From: Hoyosella subflava DQS3-9A1
GTDB taxonomy: Bacteria > Actinomycetota > Actinomycetes > Mycobacteriales > Mycobacteriaceae
NCBI RefSeq assembly: GCF_000214175.1
Contig: NC_015564.1
Location: 4,650,001-4,714,000 of the forward strand
DNA length: 64,000 bases
Reading direction: 5' to 3'
Each line of letters begins with the position of its first letter. The first letter of the stretch is position 1. Both the position numbers and the translations under genes were made by a program. Positions 25,936-35,022 of this stretch are shown here, piece by piece. Below the pieces are notes generated by a model, which ran no database searches, was not told the DNA's origin, and worked only from the letters and a program-made list of their open reading frames with translations.

Positions 25936-27372
25936 CTACCCCCGGGCCATGTCCACAAAACGCGAGAAGTGCAGTTGGTGAGCGACAGTGATGGTCGCAG
26001 TCGGTCCGGCACGATGCTTGCCCACGATGATGTCCGCCTCTCCCCCGCGCGGGTCGTCTGGCTCGAATGCGTCTGGCCGGTGAAGCAGGATAACCATGTC
26101 GGCATCCTGTTCAAGCGATCCCGATTCACGCAGGTCAGAGACCTGCGGGCGCTTATCTGTGCGCTGTTCAGGGCCTCGGTTCAGCTGGCTGATCGCGATA
26201 ACAGGGACTTCGAGTTCTTTCGCCAGCAGCTTCAGGCTTCGCGAAAATTCAGAGACCTCCTGTTGCCGTGACTCGTGCTTCTTGCCGGAAGACATGAGCT
26301 GCAGGTAGTCGACGATGACGAGACTGAGGTCGTTCTTCTGCTTGAGACGACGTGCTTTCGCCCGGATCTCCATCATTGTCAGATTTGGTGAGTCATCGAT
26401 GAAGAGCGGCGCCTCGCTGATCTCACTCATTCGGCGGGCTAGTTTCGTCCAGTCGTCATCGTTCATCTTGCCCGAACGCATATCTGCGAGTTTGATTTTC
26501 GCCTCAGCGGACAGCAGCCGCATGACGATCTCTGTCTTGCTCATTTCGAGGGAGAAGAGCGCACCCGCTTTTCCGTACTTGATGCAGCACGACCGCAAAA
26601 AATCCATTCCCAGCGTGGATTTTCCAACCCCAGGCCTGGCCGCGATGATGATCATCTGACCGGGGTGCAGCCCATTGGTGAGTTCGTCGAATTCCACAAA
26701 ACCTGTTGGGACCCCGAGTGAAATGCCACCGCGGGAAGCGATCGAGTCGATTTCATCCATGGTGGGCTGGAGGAGTTCCTCGAGCGCAACATAGTCCTCG
26801 GTGGTGCGACGTTCAGTGACCTCAAAGATTTCCGCCTGTGCCCGGTCGACGACAGTGGCGACGTCCTGTCCGTCCGAACCTGCGTAGCCGTACTGCACAA
26901 TCCGCGTCCCAGCTTCGACCAGCCGACGCAGAATGGCCTTCTCCGCCACGATCTCCGCATAGAAACCCGCATTGGCGGCGGTAGGAACCGTGGAGATGAG
27001 CGTGTGCAGGTAAGGCGCGCCACCAATGCGTCTCAGGTCGCCACGCCGCTCCAGGTCAGCAGCGACCGTGACCGGGTCTGCGGGTTCGCCTCGCCCATAC
27101 AGATCGAGGATGCTGTCGTAAATGTCCTGATGGGCCGGGCGGTAGAAATCCCCTTGGCGTAGCTTCTCTACAACGTCCGCAATCGCGTCCTTGCTGAGCA
27201 GCATGCCGCCCAGCACGGCCTGCTCAGCGCCGAGGTCCTGCGGCGGCTGACGAAGCAGGCCGTCAGCGCGGGAGTCTGTGCGGTTCCCATTGCTGCTGTG
27301 GCTGCTGCCATCACCCGGGGCCTCGTCTCCGTCGCTCGGTGCGACATAACCCCGGTCGTCGACTACCCCCAC
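25936..27372 (-). CDS. dnaB: Replicative DNA helicase DnaB
   Basis: The protein is 478 aa. An actinobacterial low-complexity leader (1-45) precedes the DnaB N-terminal domain (PPQDLGAEQAVLGGMLLS) and a RecA-like domain with Walker A ARPGVGKST (245-253), Walker B SLVIVDYLQLM, and the QLNRGPEQRTDKRP and SGSLEQDADMVILLHR motifs. It unwinds DNA ahead of the replisome as a hexamer. No intein interrupts the Walker A or later motifs, unlike several mycobacterial DnaB proteins. It lies downstream of rplI across a terminator and a spacer rich in DnaA boxes. Confidence 0.97.
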   Translation of the reverse strand: MGVVDDRGYVAPSDGDEAPGDGSSHSSNGNRTDSRADGLLRQPPQDLGAEQAVLGGMLLSKDAIADVVEKLRQGDFYRPAHQDIYDSILDLYGRGEPADPVTVAADLERRGDLRRIGGAPYLHTLISTVPTAANAGFYAEIVAEKAILRRLVEAGTRIVQYGYAGSDGQDVATVVDRAQAEIFEVTERRTTEDYVALEELLQPTMDEIDSIASRGGISLGVPTGFVEFDELTNGLHPGQMIIIAARPGVGKSTLGMDFLRSCCIKYGKAGALFSLEMSKTEIVMRLLSAEAKIKLADMRSGKMNDDDWTKLARRMSEISEAPLFIDDSPNLTMMEIRAKARRLKQKNDLSLVIVDYLQLMSSGKKHESRQQEVSEFSRSLKLLAKELEVPVIAISQLNRGPEQRTDKRPQVSDLRESGSLEQDADMVILLHRPDAFEPDDPRGGEADIIVGKHRAGPTATITVAHQLHFSRFVDMARG

Positions 27373-27472
27373 GCACCCCTCCTAAGCACCGATCGTGAAC
27401 GCTCGAAACTTTCATACCCGAGGGGTACGACATGTTGCCGGACGGCTCTGCGCGCTCGACGCTAGGGACTCA

Positions 27473-27838
27473 TGTTGATAACCGCAAGATCACCTGTGCA
27501 CAGACCTGTGCACAGTTTGTGGATAGACCAGGAGCGATCTGTGTACAGCCTGGGGATAACTTGGGGACAATCAGCACGCTGGACATTGTTAGCGCTGGCA
27601 AGGACAAGAAATGGGCTGTTGATACTGTGGACAACCCTGTGTACGGCGTGTCGCTGAGTTCCAGGATTTCGGCGTGTTGTCTCCAAATGTTCGTCTACCT
27701 GCAGTGATACAGACCACACTTTGAGGTAGTGAGCGGCTGACGATGAGCGCGTCGAAACACGGATGTGACAAATGAAAGGGGACACGCGCACGCGTTGCTG
27801 AGGAGTGATCAAACTTCGGCGCACGGAGATTATCCACA
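27473..27838. promoter_or_regulatory. Cluster of DnaA-box-like nonamers upstream of dnaB
   Basis: The minus-orientation box TTATCCACA at 27830-27838 is a perfect consensus. Near matches to its complement are TGTTGATAA (27473-27481), TGTGGATAG (27518-27526), TGGGGATAA (27551-27559), TGGGGACAA (27562-27570) and TGTGGACAA (27626-27634); the last equals the actinobacterial TTGTCCACA box. DnaA probably binds here, either to control dnaB or as a titration or secondary replication locus. Confidence 0.65.
27494..27548. repeat. CTGTGCACAG palindrome repeats
   Basis: The 10-bp perfect palindrome CTGTGCACAG occurs at 27494-27503 and again at 27506-27515, a 12-bp period. A one-base variant, CTGTGTACAG, is at 27539-27548. 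They are interleaved with the DnaA-box-like nonamers upstream of dnaB. Confidence 0.75.
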
Positions 27839-27842
27839 AGCA

Positions 27843-27878
27843 CATCTAGCCCCAAGGGGAAACCCCTGGGGCTAGATG
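27843..27878 (-). terminator. Strong hairpin terminator after rplI
   Basis: The arms CATCTAGCCCC...GGGG and CCCC...GGGGCTAGATG fold into a stem of about 15 bp with one bulged A and an AAA loop, 12 bp beyond the rplI stop. There is no U-tract, as is common in actinobacteria. It should separate rpsF-ssb-rpsR-rplI from dnaB. Confidence 0.75.
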
Positions 27879-27889
27879 ATGTGGCTAAT

Positions 27890-28345
27890 TCAGCTAGCTG
27901 GCTGAATCTGCAGGTTCAGCTTCGCTGATACCTGCGAGTGCAGCTGCACTGCCACCGAGTACTTGCCAACTGCTTTCAGGTGAGCTGAGGGCAGTTCGAC
28001 GTTGCGGCGATCAACCGCAAGGCCGGTGGCATCCTTGAGTGCGTCTGCGACGTCGGCAGCGCTGACTGAGCCAAAGAGCTTGCCACCCGCACCCGTACGA
28101 ACAGCAAGGGTGAGGGTGCCGAGCTCCTCGAGCTTCTTCTGGCCTTCCTTGGCCGCCTCGAGGTCGCGGGCAGCGCGCGTTTCGCGTGCCTTCCGCAATT
28201 CCTCGACCTGCTTTTCCGCACCGCGGGTGGCACGAATCGCCAATCCGCGGGGCAACAGGTAGTTGCGGCCGTAGCCGTCTTTGACCTCGACGGTGTCGCC
28301 AGGAGCGCCGAGGTGCTCAACGTCAGCTGTGAGGATGAGCTTCAT
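27890..28345 (-). CDS. rplI: 50S ribosomal protein bL9
   Basis: The protein is 151 aa. The N-terminal domain [36 protein letters not shown] is highly conserved, a long connecting helix follows (about 40-78), and then the C-terminal domain [16 protein letters not shown]. It binds 23S rRNA at the base of the L1 stalk. GGGAGG precedes the ATG at 28345. It is the last gene of the rpsF-ssb-rpsR-rplI operon, 19 bp after rpsR. Confidence 0.97.
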   Translation of the reverse strand: MKLILTADVEHLGAPGDTVEVKDGYGRNYLLPRGLAIRATRGAEKQVEELRKARETRAARDLEAAKEGQKKLEELGTLTLAVRTGAGGKLFGSVSAADVADALKDATGLAVDRRNVELPSAHLKAVGKYSVAVQLHSQVSAKLNLQIQPAS

Positions 28346-28364
28346 TCTTGGGTCCTCCCGTTCC

Positions 28365-28601
28365 TTAGCGTGCCGTTGAGGTGTACGGCAGCAAGGCCAT
28401 CTCTCGTGAAACTTTGACTGCTGTAGCAACGTCCCGCTGGTGCTGGACGCAGTTACCGGTTACACGACGTGCACGGATTTTGCCGCGATCACTGACAAAT
28501 TTCCGCAACATCGTCGAATCTTTGTAGTTGATCTGCGCTTCTGTAGCTTTACAGAACGCACAGACCTTTGTTTTTGCCGGGCGCATAAGCGCTTTGGACA
28601 T
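28365..28601 (-). CDS. rpsR: 30S ribosomal protein bS18
   Basis: The protein is 78 aa. The core [48 protein letters not shown] is diagnostic. The cysteines in VCAFCK and GNC show the zinc-binding (C+) form, as opposed to the zinc-free paralogue many actinobacteria switch to under zinc limitation. It binds S6 in the small subunit platform. Confidence 0.97.
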   Translation of the reverse strand: MSKALMRPAKTKVCAFCKATEAQINYKDSTMLRKFVSDRGKIRARRVTGNCVQHQRDVATAVKVSREMALLPYTSTAR

Positions 28602-28651
28602 GGTCGTTCTCCGTGTATTCCTGGTGTCTGAAGGTCAGACCCAGACCCTGC

Positions 28652-29152
28652 TCAGAATGGCGGTTCGTCATCCTGTGCAGCGAATCCGCCAGCCGGAGGA
28701 GCACTGCCCCAGGGATCGCTGGCTGCGGTTGCGGCACCGGCTGTGAAGCCACCACCACGTCCGCCGCCTCCCTGACCACCATCGCTACGGCCCGCCTTGT
28801 TGACCTTGGCGGTCGCGTAACGGAGCGAGGGACCGACTTCGTCGACTTCAAGCTCAATCACCGTGCGCTTCTCACCCTCTCGGGTTTCGAAGCTGCGCTG
28901 ACGCAAACGTCCGTTCACGATGACGCGCATTCCCTTTTGCAGTGATTCCGCGACGTTCTCCGCAGCCTGACGCCAGATGTTGCACCGGAGGAACAGCGCG
29001 TCGCCGTCCTCCCACTGGCTGGTCTGCGAGTTGTACTTCCGCGGTGTCGACGCAACGGTAAACGTCGCGACGGCTGCACCCGCAGGAGTGAAGCGGAGTT
29101 CTGGGTCTGCGGTGAGGTTGCCAATCACCGTAATTACGGTGTCGCCTGCCAT
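28652..29152 (-). CDS. ssb: Single-stranded DNA-binding protein
   Basis: The protein is 166 aa. An OB-fold (1-112; [25 protein letters not shown] and [22 protein letters not shown]) is followed by a Gly-rich linker and the acidic tip DDEPPF that recruits replication partners. GGAGG precedes the ATG at 29152. It sits between rpsF and rpsR as in all Mycobacteriales. Confidence 0.97.
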   Translation of the reverse strand: MAGDTVITVIGNLTADPELRFTPAGAAVATFTVASTPRKYNSQTSQWEDGDALFLRCNIWRQAAENVAESLQKGMRVIVNGRLRQRSFETREGEKRTVIELEVDEVGPSLRYATAKVNKAGRSDGGQGGGGRGGGFTAGAATAASDPWGSAPPAGGFAAQDDEPPF

Positions 29153-29174
29153 GAATCCTCCGTTCGTCGGCGGC

Positions 29175-29193
29175 CCCGGGCGTACGGCCCGGG
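29175..29193 (-). promoter_or_regulatory. GC hairpin in rpsF-ssb spacer
   Basis: CCCGGGC (29175-29181) and GCCCGGG (29187-29193) form a perfect 7-bp stem with a 5-nt loop, 22 bp before the ssb ATG. It may adjust the ratio of rpsF to ssb expression by partial termination or mRNA processing. Confidence 0.45.
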
Positions 29194-29228
29194 TGGGCCA
29201 CAGGGCACTGGGTCTAGATCTGGGTAAA

Positions 29229-29516
29229 TCAGCTCGCGACCCGCAGGACCTTGGTACGCAGAACTGACTCATTGAGCCCGAGCTGACGGTCAAGTTCTTT
29301 CACGGTTGCAGGCTCAGCCGACACATTGATGACTGCGTAGATGCCTTCGCTGTGCTTGTTGATTTCGTATGCCAAGCGGCGCTTACCCCAGATATCGACC
29401 GTGTCGATGGAGCCGCCGCCCTGACGGATGACGTTGAGGAAAGTATCTAGTGAAGGGGCAATGGTGCGCTCGTCCAGTCTAGGATCGAGAATCACCATCA
29501 GTTCGTATTGACGCAC
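29229..29516 (-). CDS. rpsF: 30S ribosomal protein bS6
   Basis: The protein is 95 aa: [17 protein letters not shown] at the start and [21 protein letters not shown] are conserved S6 segments. It pairs with S18 in the ribosome platform. The start is GTG 29516 with a perfect AGGAGGTGAT upstream. It is the first gene of the operon and is preceded by a leader hairpin. Confidence 0.97.
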   Translation of the reverse strand: MRQYELMVILDPRLDERTIAPSLDTFLNVIRQGGGSIDTVDIWGKRRLAYEINKHSEGIYAVINVSAEPATVKELDRQLGLNESVLRTKVLRVAS

Positions 29517-29547
29517 GGGACCACATCACCTCCTACGGGCTTGTACG

Positions 29548-29566
29548 GCCACGGACGTTCCGTGGC
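29548..29566 (-). promoter_or_regulatory. rpsF leader hairpin
   Basis: GCCACGGA and TCCGTGGC form a perfect 8-bp stem with a 3-nt loop, just upstream of the rpsF ribosome binding site in the mRNA leader. Leaders of rpsF in many bacteria carry an S6:S18-binding hairpin that gives autoregulation. This may be such an element, but the consensus was not checked. Confidence 0.45.
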
Positions 29567-29696
29567 AGGAGGGTCGTTACGTCAGTAACCCCCGAAAGCT
29601 ACCAGTTCGTCCCGGCCAAAGCGAATTCGCCCGCCCGGCCATCGCCCCAGGGGGTTCCGGCCGGCCCCATGGGCAGTTGTCGCTTAGGCTGGTGGC

Positions 29697-30488
29697 ATGC
29701 GTATCGGTGCCCACGTCCGGGATGATGCTGATCCCCTTGGTTCCGCTCAGCGATATGGAGCTGAGGTTGTTCAGCTCTTCGTCACTGACCCTCAGAAGTG
29801 GAACAAGCCCAAGCCGCACCCCCAAGCCGATCAGCTGCGGAAAAGTGGCATTGACGTAGTAGTTCACTCGTCGTACGTCATTAACGTGGCGAGCTTGAAC
29901 AACCGTATTCGGATCCCCTCCCGCAAAGCCGTCCAGCAGCAGGCCACAGCGGCCGCGGAGTTCGGCGCGTTTGGGCTGGTAGTGCACGGCGGTCACGTGC
30001 GCCAGGGCGAGGCCGTCGAGGAGGGCTTCACCAACTGGCGCAAGCTCTTCGAACGGCAGGACGATGAAGGCGGTTTCGCTGTTCCGATTCTGATCGAGAA
30101 CACCGCAGGCGGGGATTCTGCGATGTCGCGGTACTTCGATTCCATCGCTCGGCTGTGGGATCACGTCGGCGAATTTGGGGCCGGCTTCTGCCTCGATACG
30201 TGTCACGCATGGGCGGCCGGGGAGAACCTCGTCGACGCCGTCGAGCGAATCAGGTCGATCACGGGCCGTATCGACCTCGTCCATTTGAACAACTCGCGCG
30301 ATGAGTTCAACTCCGCGCGAGATCGTCACGCGAATCTCGCCGACGGAACGATAGACCCGCAACTACTCACCGAAGTCGTTCGCCAGGCGGGTGCACCTGT
30401 GGTTCTCGAGACGCCTGCCGAGGGACTCGAGGACGACATCGAATTTCTGCGTGAGACGCTTTCGCAGTCACAACCCGCCAGCAATTAA
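29697..30488 (+). CDS. nfo: Deoxyribonuclease IV (endonuclease IV)
   Basis: The protein is 263 aa with a TIM-barrel AP endonuclease fold. It starts MRIGAHV, with VHSSYVINVAS, VVHGGHV, ILIENTAGG, FCLDTCHAWAAG and LVHLNNSRDEFNSARDRH carrying the zinc-ligand His, Glu and Asp residues. It cleaves abasic sites in base excision repair. In this window it is the first gene of the accessory island beyond rpsF and is divergent from it. Confidence 0.95.
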   Translation: MRIGAHVRDDADPLGSAQRYGAEVVQLFVTDPQKWNKPKPHPQADQLRKSGIDVVVHSSYVINVASLNNRIRIPSRKAVQQQATAAAEFGAFGLVVHGGHVRQGEAVEEGFTNWRKLFERQDDEGGFAVPILIENTAGGDSAMSRYFDSIARLWDHVGEFGAGFCLDTCHAWAAGENLVDAVERIRSITGRIDLVHLNNSRDEFNSARDRHANLADGTIDPQLLTEVVRQAGAPVVLETPAEGLEDDIEFLRETLSQSQPASN

Positions 30489-30520
30489 GCTGCATCAAGA
30501 CGTCTGCGAGGAGTTTCGTG

Positions 30521-31858
30521 GTGATGACAGCTGTGCGCAGGCACCTGCCACTGATTGCGGTGGTGCTGGCGGCATTCTCCCTGCTGCTGGCATACCTCAA
30601 CAAGGCCCGGTGTGCCGGGCCCGTGTTCAGCGAATTCGGGCGCAGCGAGAATTTCGACCTGTACAAGAATCAGCTGGTCTGCTACTCGGATATTCAGCTC
30701 TTGTGGCTCGGACGTGACATCGACCGCCACGTTTTCCCGTTCATCGAGGGCGGCATAACCCCTGATGGTCGGCTTTTCGGTGGCACCGTTGAATACCCGG
30801 TGCTCTCCGGCGTACTGATGTGGCTCGGCGCCATCCCCTCGTCCAACGACGCGGAGTTCCTCTTCTACTCGGCTCTCTTGCTCACGCCGTTCGCTTTGCT
30901 GACGGCGTGGATGCTCGCCAAGCTGGGCGGCCACCGCGTGTTGCTGTTTGTCGCAACTCCTCCGCTCATTATGTACGGCTTCCACAATTGGGAATTGCCC
31001 GTTGTCTTCACCGCTGTGGCCGCGATATACGTCGTGACGACGGCCCAAACGTGGAGCATTCGAACGCGCGGTATTGTCGCAGCTGTCCTGCTCGGCATTG
31101 GCCTGTGCCTGAAGTTGTACCCCGGAATTTTTGTTCTCCCATTGGCTCTCTATGTGTTGACAGAGGGGAAGAAAGAGCGCGGGCACTTCGATTTCCGGGG
31201 GGCCTTTTCTGTCGCGGGTGCCGCGGTGGCAACCGTAGCCGCGATAAATGCGCCATTCGCTATTGCTGGCTTCGAGGGCTGGCGGGCATCATTCGAGTTC
31301 CAGTCACTCCGCCGGGCTGATATCACAACAAACTCGATCTGGTACTGGGGCCTCCTCCCTAGGATGGAAGACGAGACTGTCTACGACGCCTGGGTGGAGT
31401 TGCTTTCACCTGCACTGATCCTTACTTCCTTCGCCGTCGCGGTCGCAGTCGGATGGTGGACCTACCACCGGCACGGAACGTACCCGTGGGTAGGAGTCTC
31501 GGCGGCGATGCTGTGCGGTTTCCTGCTTTTCCACAAGGTTCACTCACCACAGTTTGCTCTGTGGCTGATCCCGTTCTTCATTCTCCTTCGCGTTCCGTGG
31601 CAACTGATCGGCGCATATCTTCTCGCCGACATCGCAATTGGCATCGGTGTCTTCCGGTATTTCTACGATCTCGGAGCGGGCATCGATCCAACTGGCGGCT
31701 CAGAACTTGTGACACAGGTGGGGGTCTGGGGCCGAGCGGCTGGCCTTGTCATCTTCTACGCACTCTTCCTGCGAGCGTCCTACGTGCCGGACGAAAACGA
31801 CACAATAACGCGTGATACCTCACCCGTGAACGCATATACCAAAACGCACAGCCCGTAA
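30521..31858 (+). CDS. Rv0051-like membrane glycosyltransferase (GT87/DUF2029)
   Basis: The protein is 445 aa with about ten transmembrane helices. The shared family segments are a cysteine-rich first loop (VCYSDIQ), VEYPVLSG, LGIGLCLKLYPG, NAPFAI and LFHKVHSPQFALWLIPF. They match the Rv0051-type polyprenol-phosphate-sugar-dependent glycosyltransferases. A second, longer member lies at 38336-39919 next to ponA1; this one is the island copy. GAGGAG precedes several candidate starts (GTG 30518, GTG 30521, ATG 30524). It probably adds a sugar to cell-envelope glycans at the outer face of the membrane. Confidence 0.85.
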   Translation: MMTAVRRHLPLIAVVLAAFSLLLAYLNKARCAGPVFSEFGRSENFDLYKNQLVCYSDIQLLWLGRDIDRHVFPFIEGGITPDGRLFGGTVEYPVLSGVLMWLGAIPSSNDAEFLFYSALLLTPFALLTAWMLAKLGGHRVLLFVATPPLIMYGFHNWELPVVFTAVAAIYVVTTAQTWSIRTRGIVAAVLLGIGLCLKLYPGIFVLPLALYVLTEGKKERGHFDFRGAFSVAGAAVATVAAINAPFAIAGFEGWRASFEFQSLRRADITTNSIWYWGLLPRMEDETVYDAWVELLSPALILTSFAVAVAVGWWTYHRHGTYPWVGVSAAMLCGFLLFHKVHSPQFALWLIPFFILLRVPWQLIGAYLLADIAIGIGVFRYFYDLGAGIDPTGGSELVTQVGVWGRAAGLVIFYALFLRASYVPDENDTITRDTSPVNAYTKTHSP

Positions 31859-31942
31859 TCCTGTGTTCTCATTGCCGTAGTACGATCATTTGTTTGAATG
31901 ACAATGGGCAGCGTCGTGGCGGGACGCGCTGGGGAGGTAGTG

Positions 31943-32629
31943 ATGTCGGCGAGCACTGGGCACACGTCGGAGGCACACTCACGCGTACGGAGAATCGGCC
32001 TCGTTGAGGATCACGAGTCGGTGGCGATCGGACTCGCTACCATCCTGGCGGATTACCCAGATCTGGAACTTGTGGTCGCGGCCCGCACCGTCCAGAACCT
32101 TCTGGACAAGGAGCAGGACCTCGATCTGGTCGTCCTTGATTTGCGGCTCGGCGACGGGTCCTCGCCAAAAAGCAACGTCAGTACATTGCATTCGCACGGC
32201 CTGAAGGTCCTTGCGTTCACCGGGGCGGAAAATCCCTTCCTAGTACGATCCGCTGCCCGAGCTGGCGTTCTTGGCGTCGTCCGCAAATCCGAGCCGGCTG
32301 CGGCGGTAGTTGATTCCATCCGCTGCGCGGCAGCAGGCGGGCAGGTCGTCACCACCGACTGGGCCGCCGCCATCGATGGTGATCCGCACCTGCCCAACGT
32401 GGGCCTCAGCCCACGCCAGCAGGAAGTGCTGGCGCTGTACGCGTCCGGCGAGAAAGCGACCCGCGTTGCGCACCTCACCGGCCTCGCTGAGCAGACCGTG
32501 TATGACTACCTAGCGCGGATCCGTCAAAAGTACGCGGAGGCGGGTCGGCCTGCGCCGACCAAAACTGATCTTTTCAAGCGGGCGGTCGAAGACGGCTGGC
32601 TGCCCGTACCCGAACATCCCGGCTCGTGA
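31943..32629 (+). CDS. NarL/LuxR-type response regulator
   Basis: The protein is 228 aa. The receiver domain keeps all key residues: E22-D23, phospho-acceptor D66 (LVVLDLRL), T93 and K115. The C-terminal HTH is LSPRQQEVLALYASGEKATRVAHLTGLAEQTVYDYLARIRQKYAEAGRPAPTK. GGGGAGG lies 5 nt before ATG 31943. The cognate kinase gene starts 10 bp downstream. Two further HTH proteins of the same subfamily (35156 and 35479) share the rare tail RxKYxxxGRxAxxKxxLxxRAxxDGL, so the three derive from one another. Confidence 0.92.
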   Translation: MSASTGHTSEAHSRVRRIGLVEDHESVAIGLATILADYPDLELVVAARTVQNLLDKEQDLDLVVLDLRLGDGSSPKSNVSTLHSHGLKVLAFTGAENPFLVRSAARAGVLGVVRKSEPAAAVVDSIRCAAAGGQVVTTDWAAAIDGDPHLPNVGLSPRQQEVLALYASGEKATRVAHLTGLAEQTVYDYLARIRQKYAEAGRPAPTKTDLFKRAVEDGWLPVPEHPGS

Positions 32630-32639
32630 GGATGCTGCC

Positions 32640-33887
32640 GTGTCTACCGCAGTGCTGGCGAAGCCGCACTCTCAGGAACAATCGGCTGCCGCCGAAACCG
32701 AGCCGATAACTCCGGCCGCGTACCACAAGGTCTTCCGCACATTCGCGCTGGTACTGGGCGTCGCTGGTGTTTCCCTAGGCCTGCTCAATCAGCAGCGTGT
32801 GACGCGCGAATTAGAGATCTTGCCGATGTGGTGGAGCATCCCCGCCTTGTCCGCCGTGTTCGCCTCCACCCTTGTCCTCGCTCTGACCGCGTACTTCGCT
32901 CCAATCCGGATTCTGTGCGTCCTGCTCCGCACCATTTCCATCGGTTATGTCCTGGCGCTGATCACGTGGCCACTCGCCTACTCTGGCCCCCCACTCGAGG
33001 ACGACTTTCGCTGCTGGTTATGGTCGGTTAACGCGCTCGCGGCAATGGCAGCCGCCGTCGCCTGGCCACCCCGAATAGCTCTGCCCTACCTGGCGCTGAT
33101 CCCAGCTGGGAGTGTGCTGCTGAACGCGTATGCCGCCGAGCACGCCGAATGGGGCAACGTCATCGAAGACATTGCGATGGCAACGACAGCAGCGACTGTC
33201 TACGTCTCGATGGGCCTGATCGGTCTCAACACAGGCTGGCGGCTGGACGAAATCAAAGCGAGCGCACAAGCACGCGCAGCGAAAGCAGCCGCAACCGCGG
33301 CTCGCAACCAGGAACGTGAACGCATCGACGGGCTGATCCACGATGGCGTGATCTCAACGCTTCTCAACGCTTCACAGGGCGGTGACACTGCGGTGCTAGC
33401 GCGCCAGTCGCGCCGCACTCTCGACCAAATCGACGGGTTGCGCGCCGGCGTAGAGGCAGCGCGGGCCTTCCGCGGCTCTGAAGCAGTCGCGTACTTACGC
33501 TCAGCGGCAATGGACATCTCGGAAGATGTAATCGTCAACCTCGATGCCCCGCGCGAGATGGACAGCTTCACAATCCCCGCGCACGCCGTGCGTGCGATCG
33601 GTGCGGGACTCGCTGAAGCGCTGACCAACAGCATTCGGCACGCCGACGTGCCGGGACGCACGACGCACCGGACAGTGTCAATATCGATGTACCCAGAACG
33701 GTGCCGCGTCTCCGTGCACGACAACGGCAGAGGCTTCGACCCACGGAGCATCCCTGCTGACCGCCTAGGACTCGCGGTGAGTATCCGAGGCAGGATGGCA
33801 CGTGTACCCGGGGGAAGCTCACGAGTCGAAAGCACCCCCGGAGGCGGCACCAACGTCACACTTTTCTGGCGGAGCAGCGATGATTGA
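32640..33887 (+). CDS. Sensor histidine kinase (NarL-partner type)
   Basis: The protein is 415 aa. A roughly 25-residue cytoplasmic leader is followed by six transmembrane helices (about 33-205) without a large external domain, so the signal is probably sensed in or near the membrane. A coiled linker leads to the phospho-accepting RERIDGLIHDGV with His234, and the ATPase domain has N-box GLAEALTNSIRHAD and G1 VHDNGRGFDP. It starts with GTG 32640, 10 bp after the response regulator. Its last 8 bp overlap the start of the kinase-like gene. Confidence 0.92.
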   Translation: MSTAVLAKPHSQEQSAAAETEPITPAAYHKVFRTFALVLGVAGVSLGLLNQQRVTRELEILPMWWSIPALSAVFASTLVLALTAYFAPIRILCVLLRTISIGYVLALITWPLAYSGPPLEDDFRCWLWSVNALAAMAAAVAWPPRIALPYLALIPAGSVLLNAYAAEHAEWGNVIEDIAMATTAATVYVSMGLIGLNTGWRLDEIKASAQARAAKAAATAARNQERERIDGLIHDGVISTLLNASQGGDTAVLARQSRRTLDQIDGLRAGVEAARAFRGSEAVAYLRSAAMDISEDVIVNLDAPREMDSFTIPAHAVRAIGAGLAEALTNSIRHADVPGRTTHRTVSISMYPERCRVSVHDNGRGFDPRSIPADRLGLAVSIRGRMARVPGGSSRVESTPGGGTNVTLFWRSSDD

Positions 33888-34941
33888 CAGCCCATTCCGC
33901 CACCGTGATATCCCCGCCATCTTGGGTCTTCGCAGCTCAGCAGCGTGGATTGTGGTCGTGTTCGTGGTGGCGGCATACGTCATCGTCGCCGCCCGCAGTT
34001 CCAGCGGCCTCGAATATCCCGTCGTCGCAGCAGTGGCTATCACGGCGATCGCGCTCGGCGGCTTCGCCATCGTATTCGCCAAGAGCGACCCGTTGCCTCT
34101 GCGCGCTGCGCTACCGCTTGGCGCCATCGCTCCGGTGCTGGCACTGCTTTTCTCGTTTCAGTTAACGCCGGGAGAGTTCCCGCATAACGCCACCTGGTAC
34201 GTCAACGCTGTGACCTTCATCGTGTGTTTCACCGCACTGCGGGGACGGATCCTGATTGCGTGGATCAGCATGGGCATGATGGCTGTTGTGCTGACGTGGT
34301 GGGGGCTCAGCCACGGTGAGGGGCTAGCGTTCGGGTTCTGGCGCACCGCATTCTCAGCCAACCTGCTACTACTCGCGACAATCCTCGCATTCACGATGCG
34401 GCCCGTCGCGCGGACGGTATTCGCGCTGCAAGAGGGGGCGCTGCAGCGAGCTGCGGAACAAGCATCGACAACCGCGATACTCGAGGAGCGCGACCAGCGG
34501 CTGCAGCGTCTCAATGAGCTTGTCCGCCCACTCCTCGAACTCATCGCGTCAGGCACGGAGCTCACTGCGGCCGAGCGAGAAGAGTGCAGGTTGATCGAAG
34601 GCCAGCTGCGGGACTCGCTCCGGGCGAGGGCACTCGCCGTCGCTCCCATCCAGGAATCAGCGAAGCACGCCAGGCAGCGCGGGGTCGACGTCGTCCTGCT
34701 CGATGACGGTGGTCTTACCGGAGCCAGCGCCGAAATTGTGTCCCGGGTGCGCAAAGCGATCAGTTCAGTTCTCGACGACGCGCTGAACGGCCGGGTCACG
34801 GCCCGGGTATTGCCGAATGGGCGCGACGTATTGGCGACGATTCTCAGTACAAGCAACGATTTCACAACAAGAATCACAATTAACAGACACGGCGAAACAG
34901 AGTGGAGCCGTGAACCGACCCGCGTCTCTCCAACATTGTGA
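33880..34941 (+). CDS. Degenerate sensor-kinase-like membrane protein
   Basis: The protein is 353 aa. It has five to six transmembrane helices and a coiled region (about 195-250, TTAILEERDQRLQRLNELVRPLLELIA), laid out like the kinase upstream. No phospho-accepting histidine motif is present, and the C-terminal region lacks N-box and G-box motifs. It therefore looks like a catalytically dead kinase paralogue. The 8-bp overlap with the kinase gene implies co-translation and a possible heteromer. I do not recognise it as a named family. Confidence 0.8.
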   Translation: MIDSPFRHRDIPAILGLRSSAAWIVVVFVVAAYVIVAARSSSGLEYPVVAAVAITAIALGGFAIVFAKSDPLPLRAALPLGAIAPVLALLFSFQLTPGEFPHNATWYVNAVTFIVCFTALRGRILIAWISMGMMAVVLTWWGLSHGEGLAFGFWRTAFSANLLLLATILAFTMRPVARTVFALQEGALQRAAEQASTTAILEERDQRLQRLNELVRPLLELIASGTELTAAEREECRLIEGQLRDSLRARALAVAPIQESAKHARQRGVDVVLLDDGGLTGASAEIVSRVRKAISSVLDDALNGRVTARVLPNGRDVLATILSTSNDFTTRITINRHGETEWSREPTRVSPTL

Positions 34942-35022
34942 CCAGGAGACCACACGGAGAATTTGATCGGCCGGCGATCAAAACTAATCGCAACAATGCG
35001 TCCCATAAACGCCCTGGATGTT

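Larger units (their letters stand above)
27373..27842. other. Non-coding spacer between rplI and dnaB
   Basis: I see no convincing gene in this spacer. M. tuberculosis has a small gene, Rv0057, at this place; no homologue is evident here. It contains several DnaA-box-like nonamers and a repeated palindrome, described separately. The dnaB promoter must lie here or read-through must come from rplI. Confidence 0.7.

Noticed and set aside
25936-27372. DnaB intein
   Set aside because: The reading frame passes through Walker A and all later motifs at normal length without an insertion.
27373-27890. Chromosomal origin oriC
   Set aside because: DnaA boxes are clustered, but dnaA and dnaN are not in the window and no AT-rich unwinding element was recognised.
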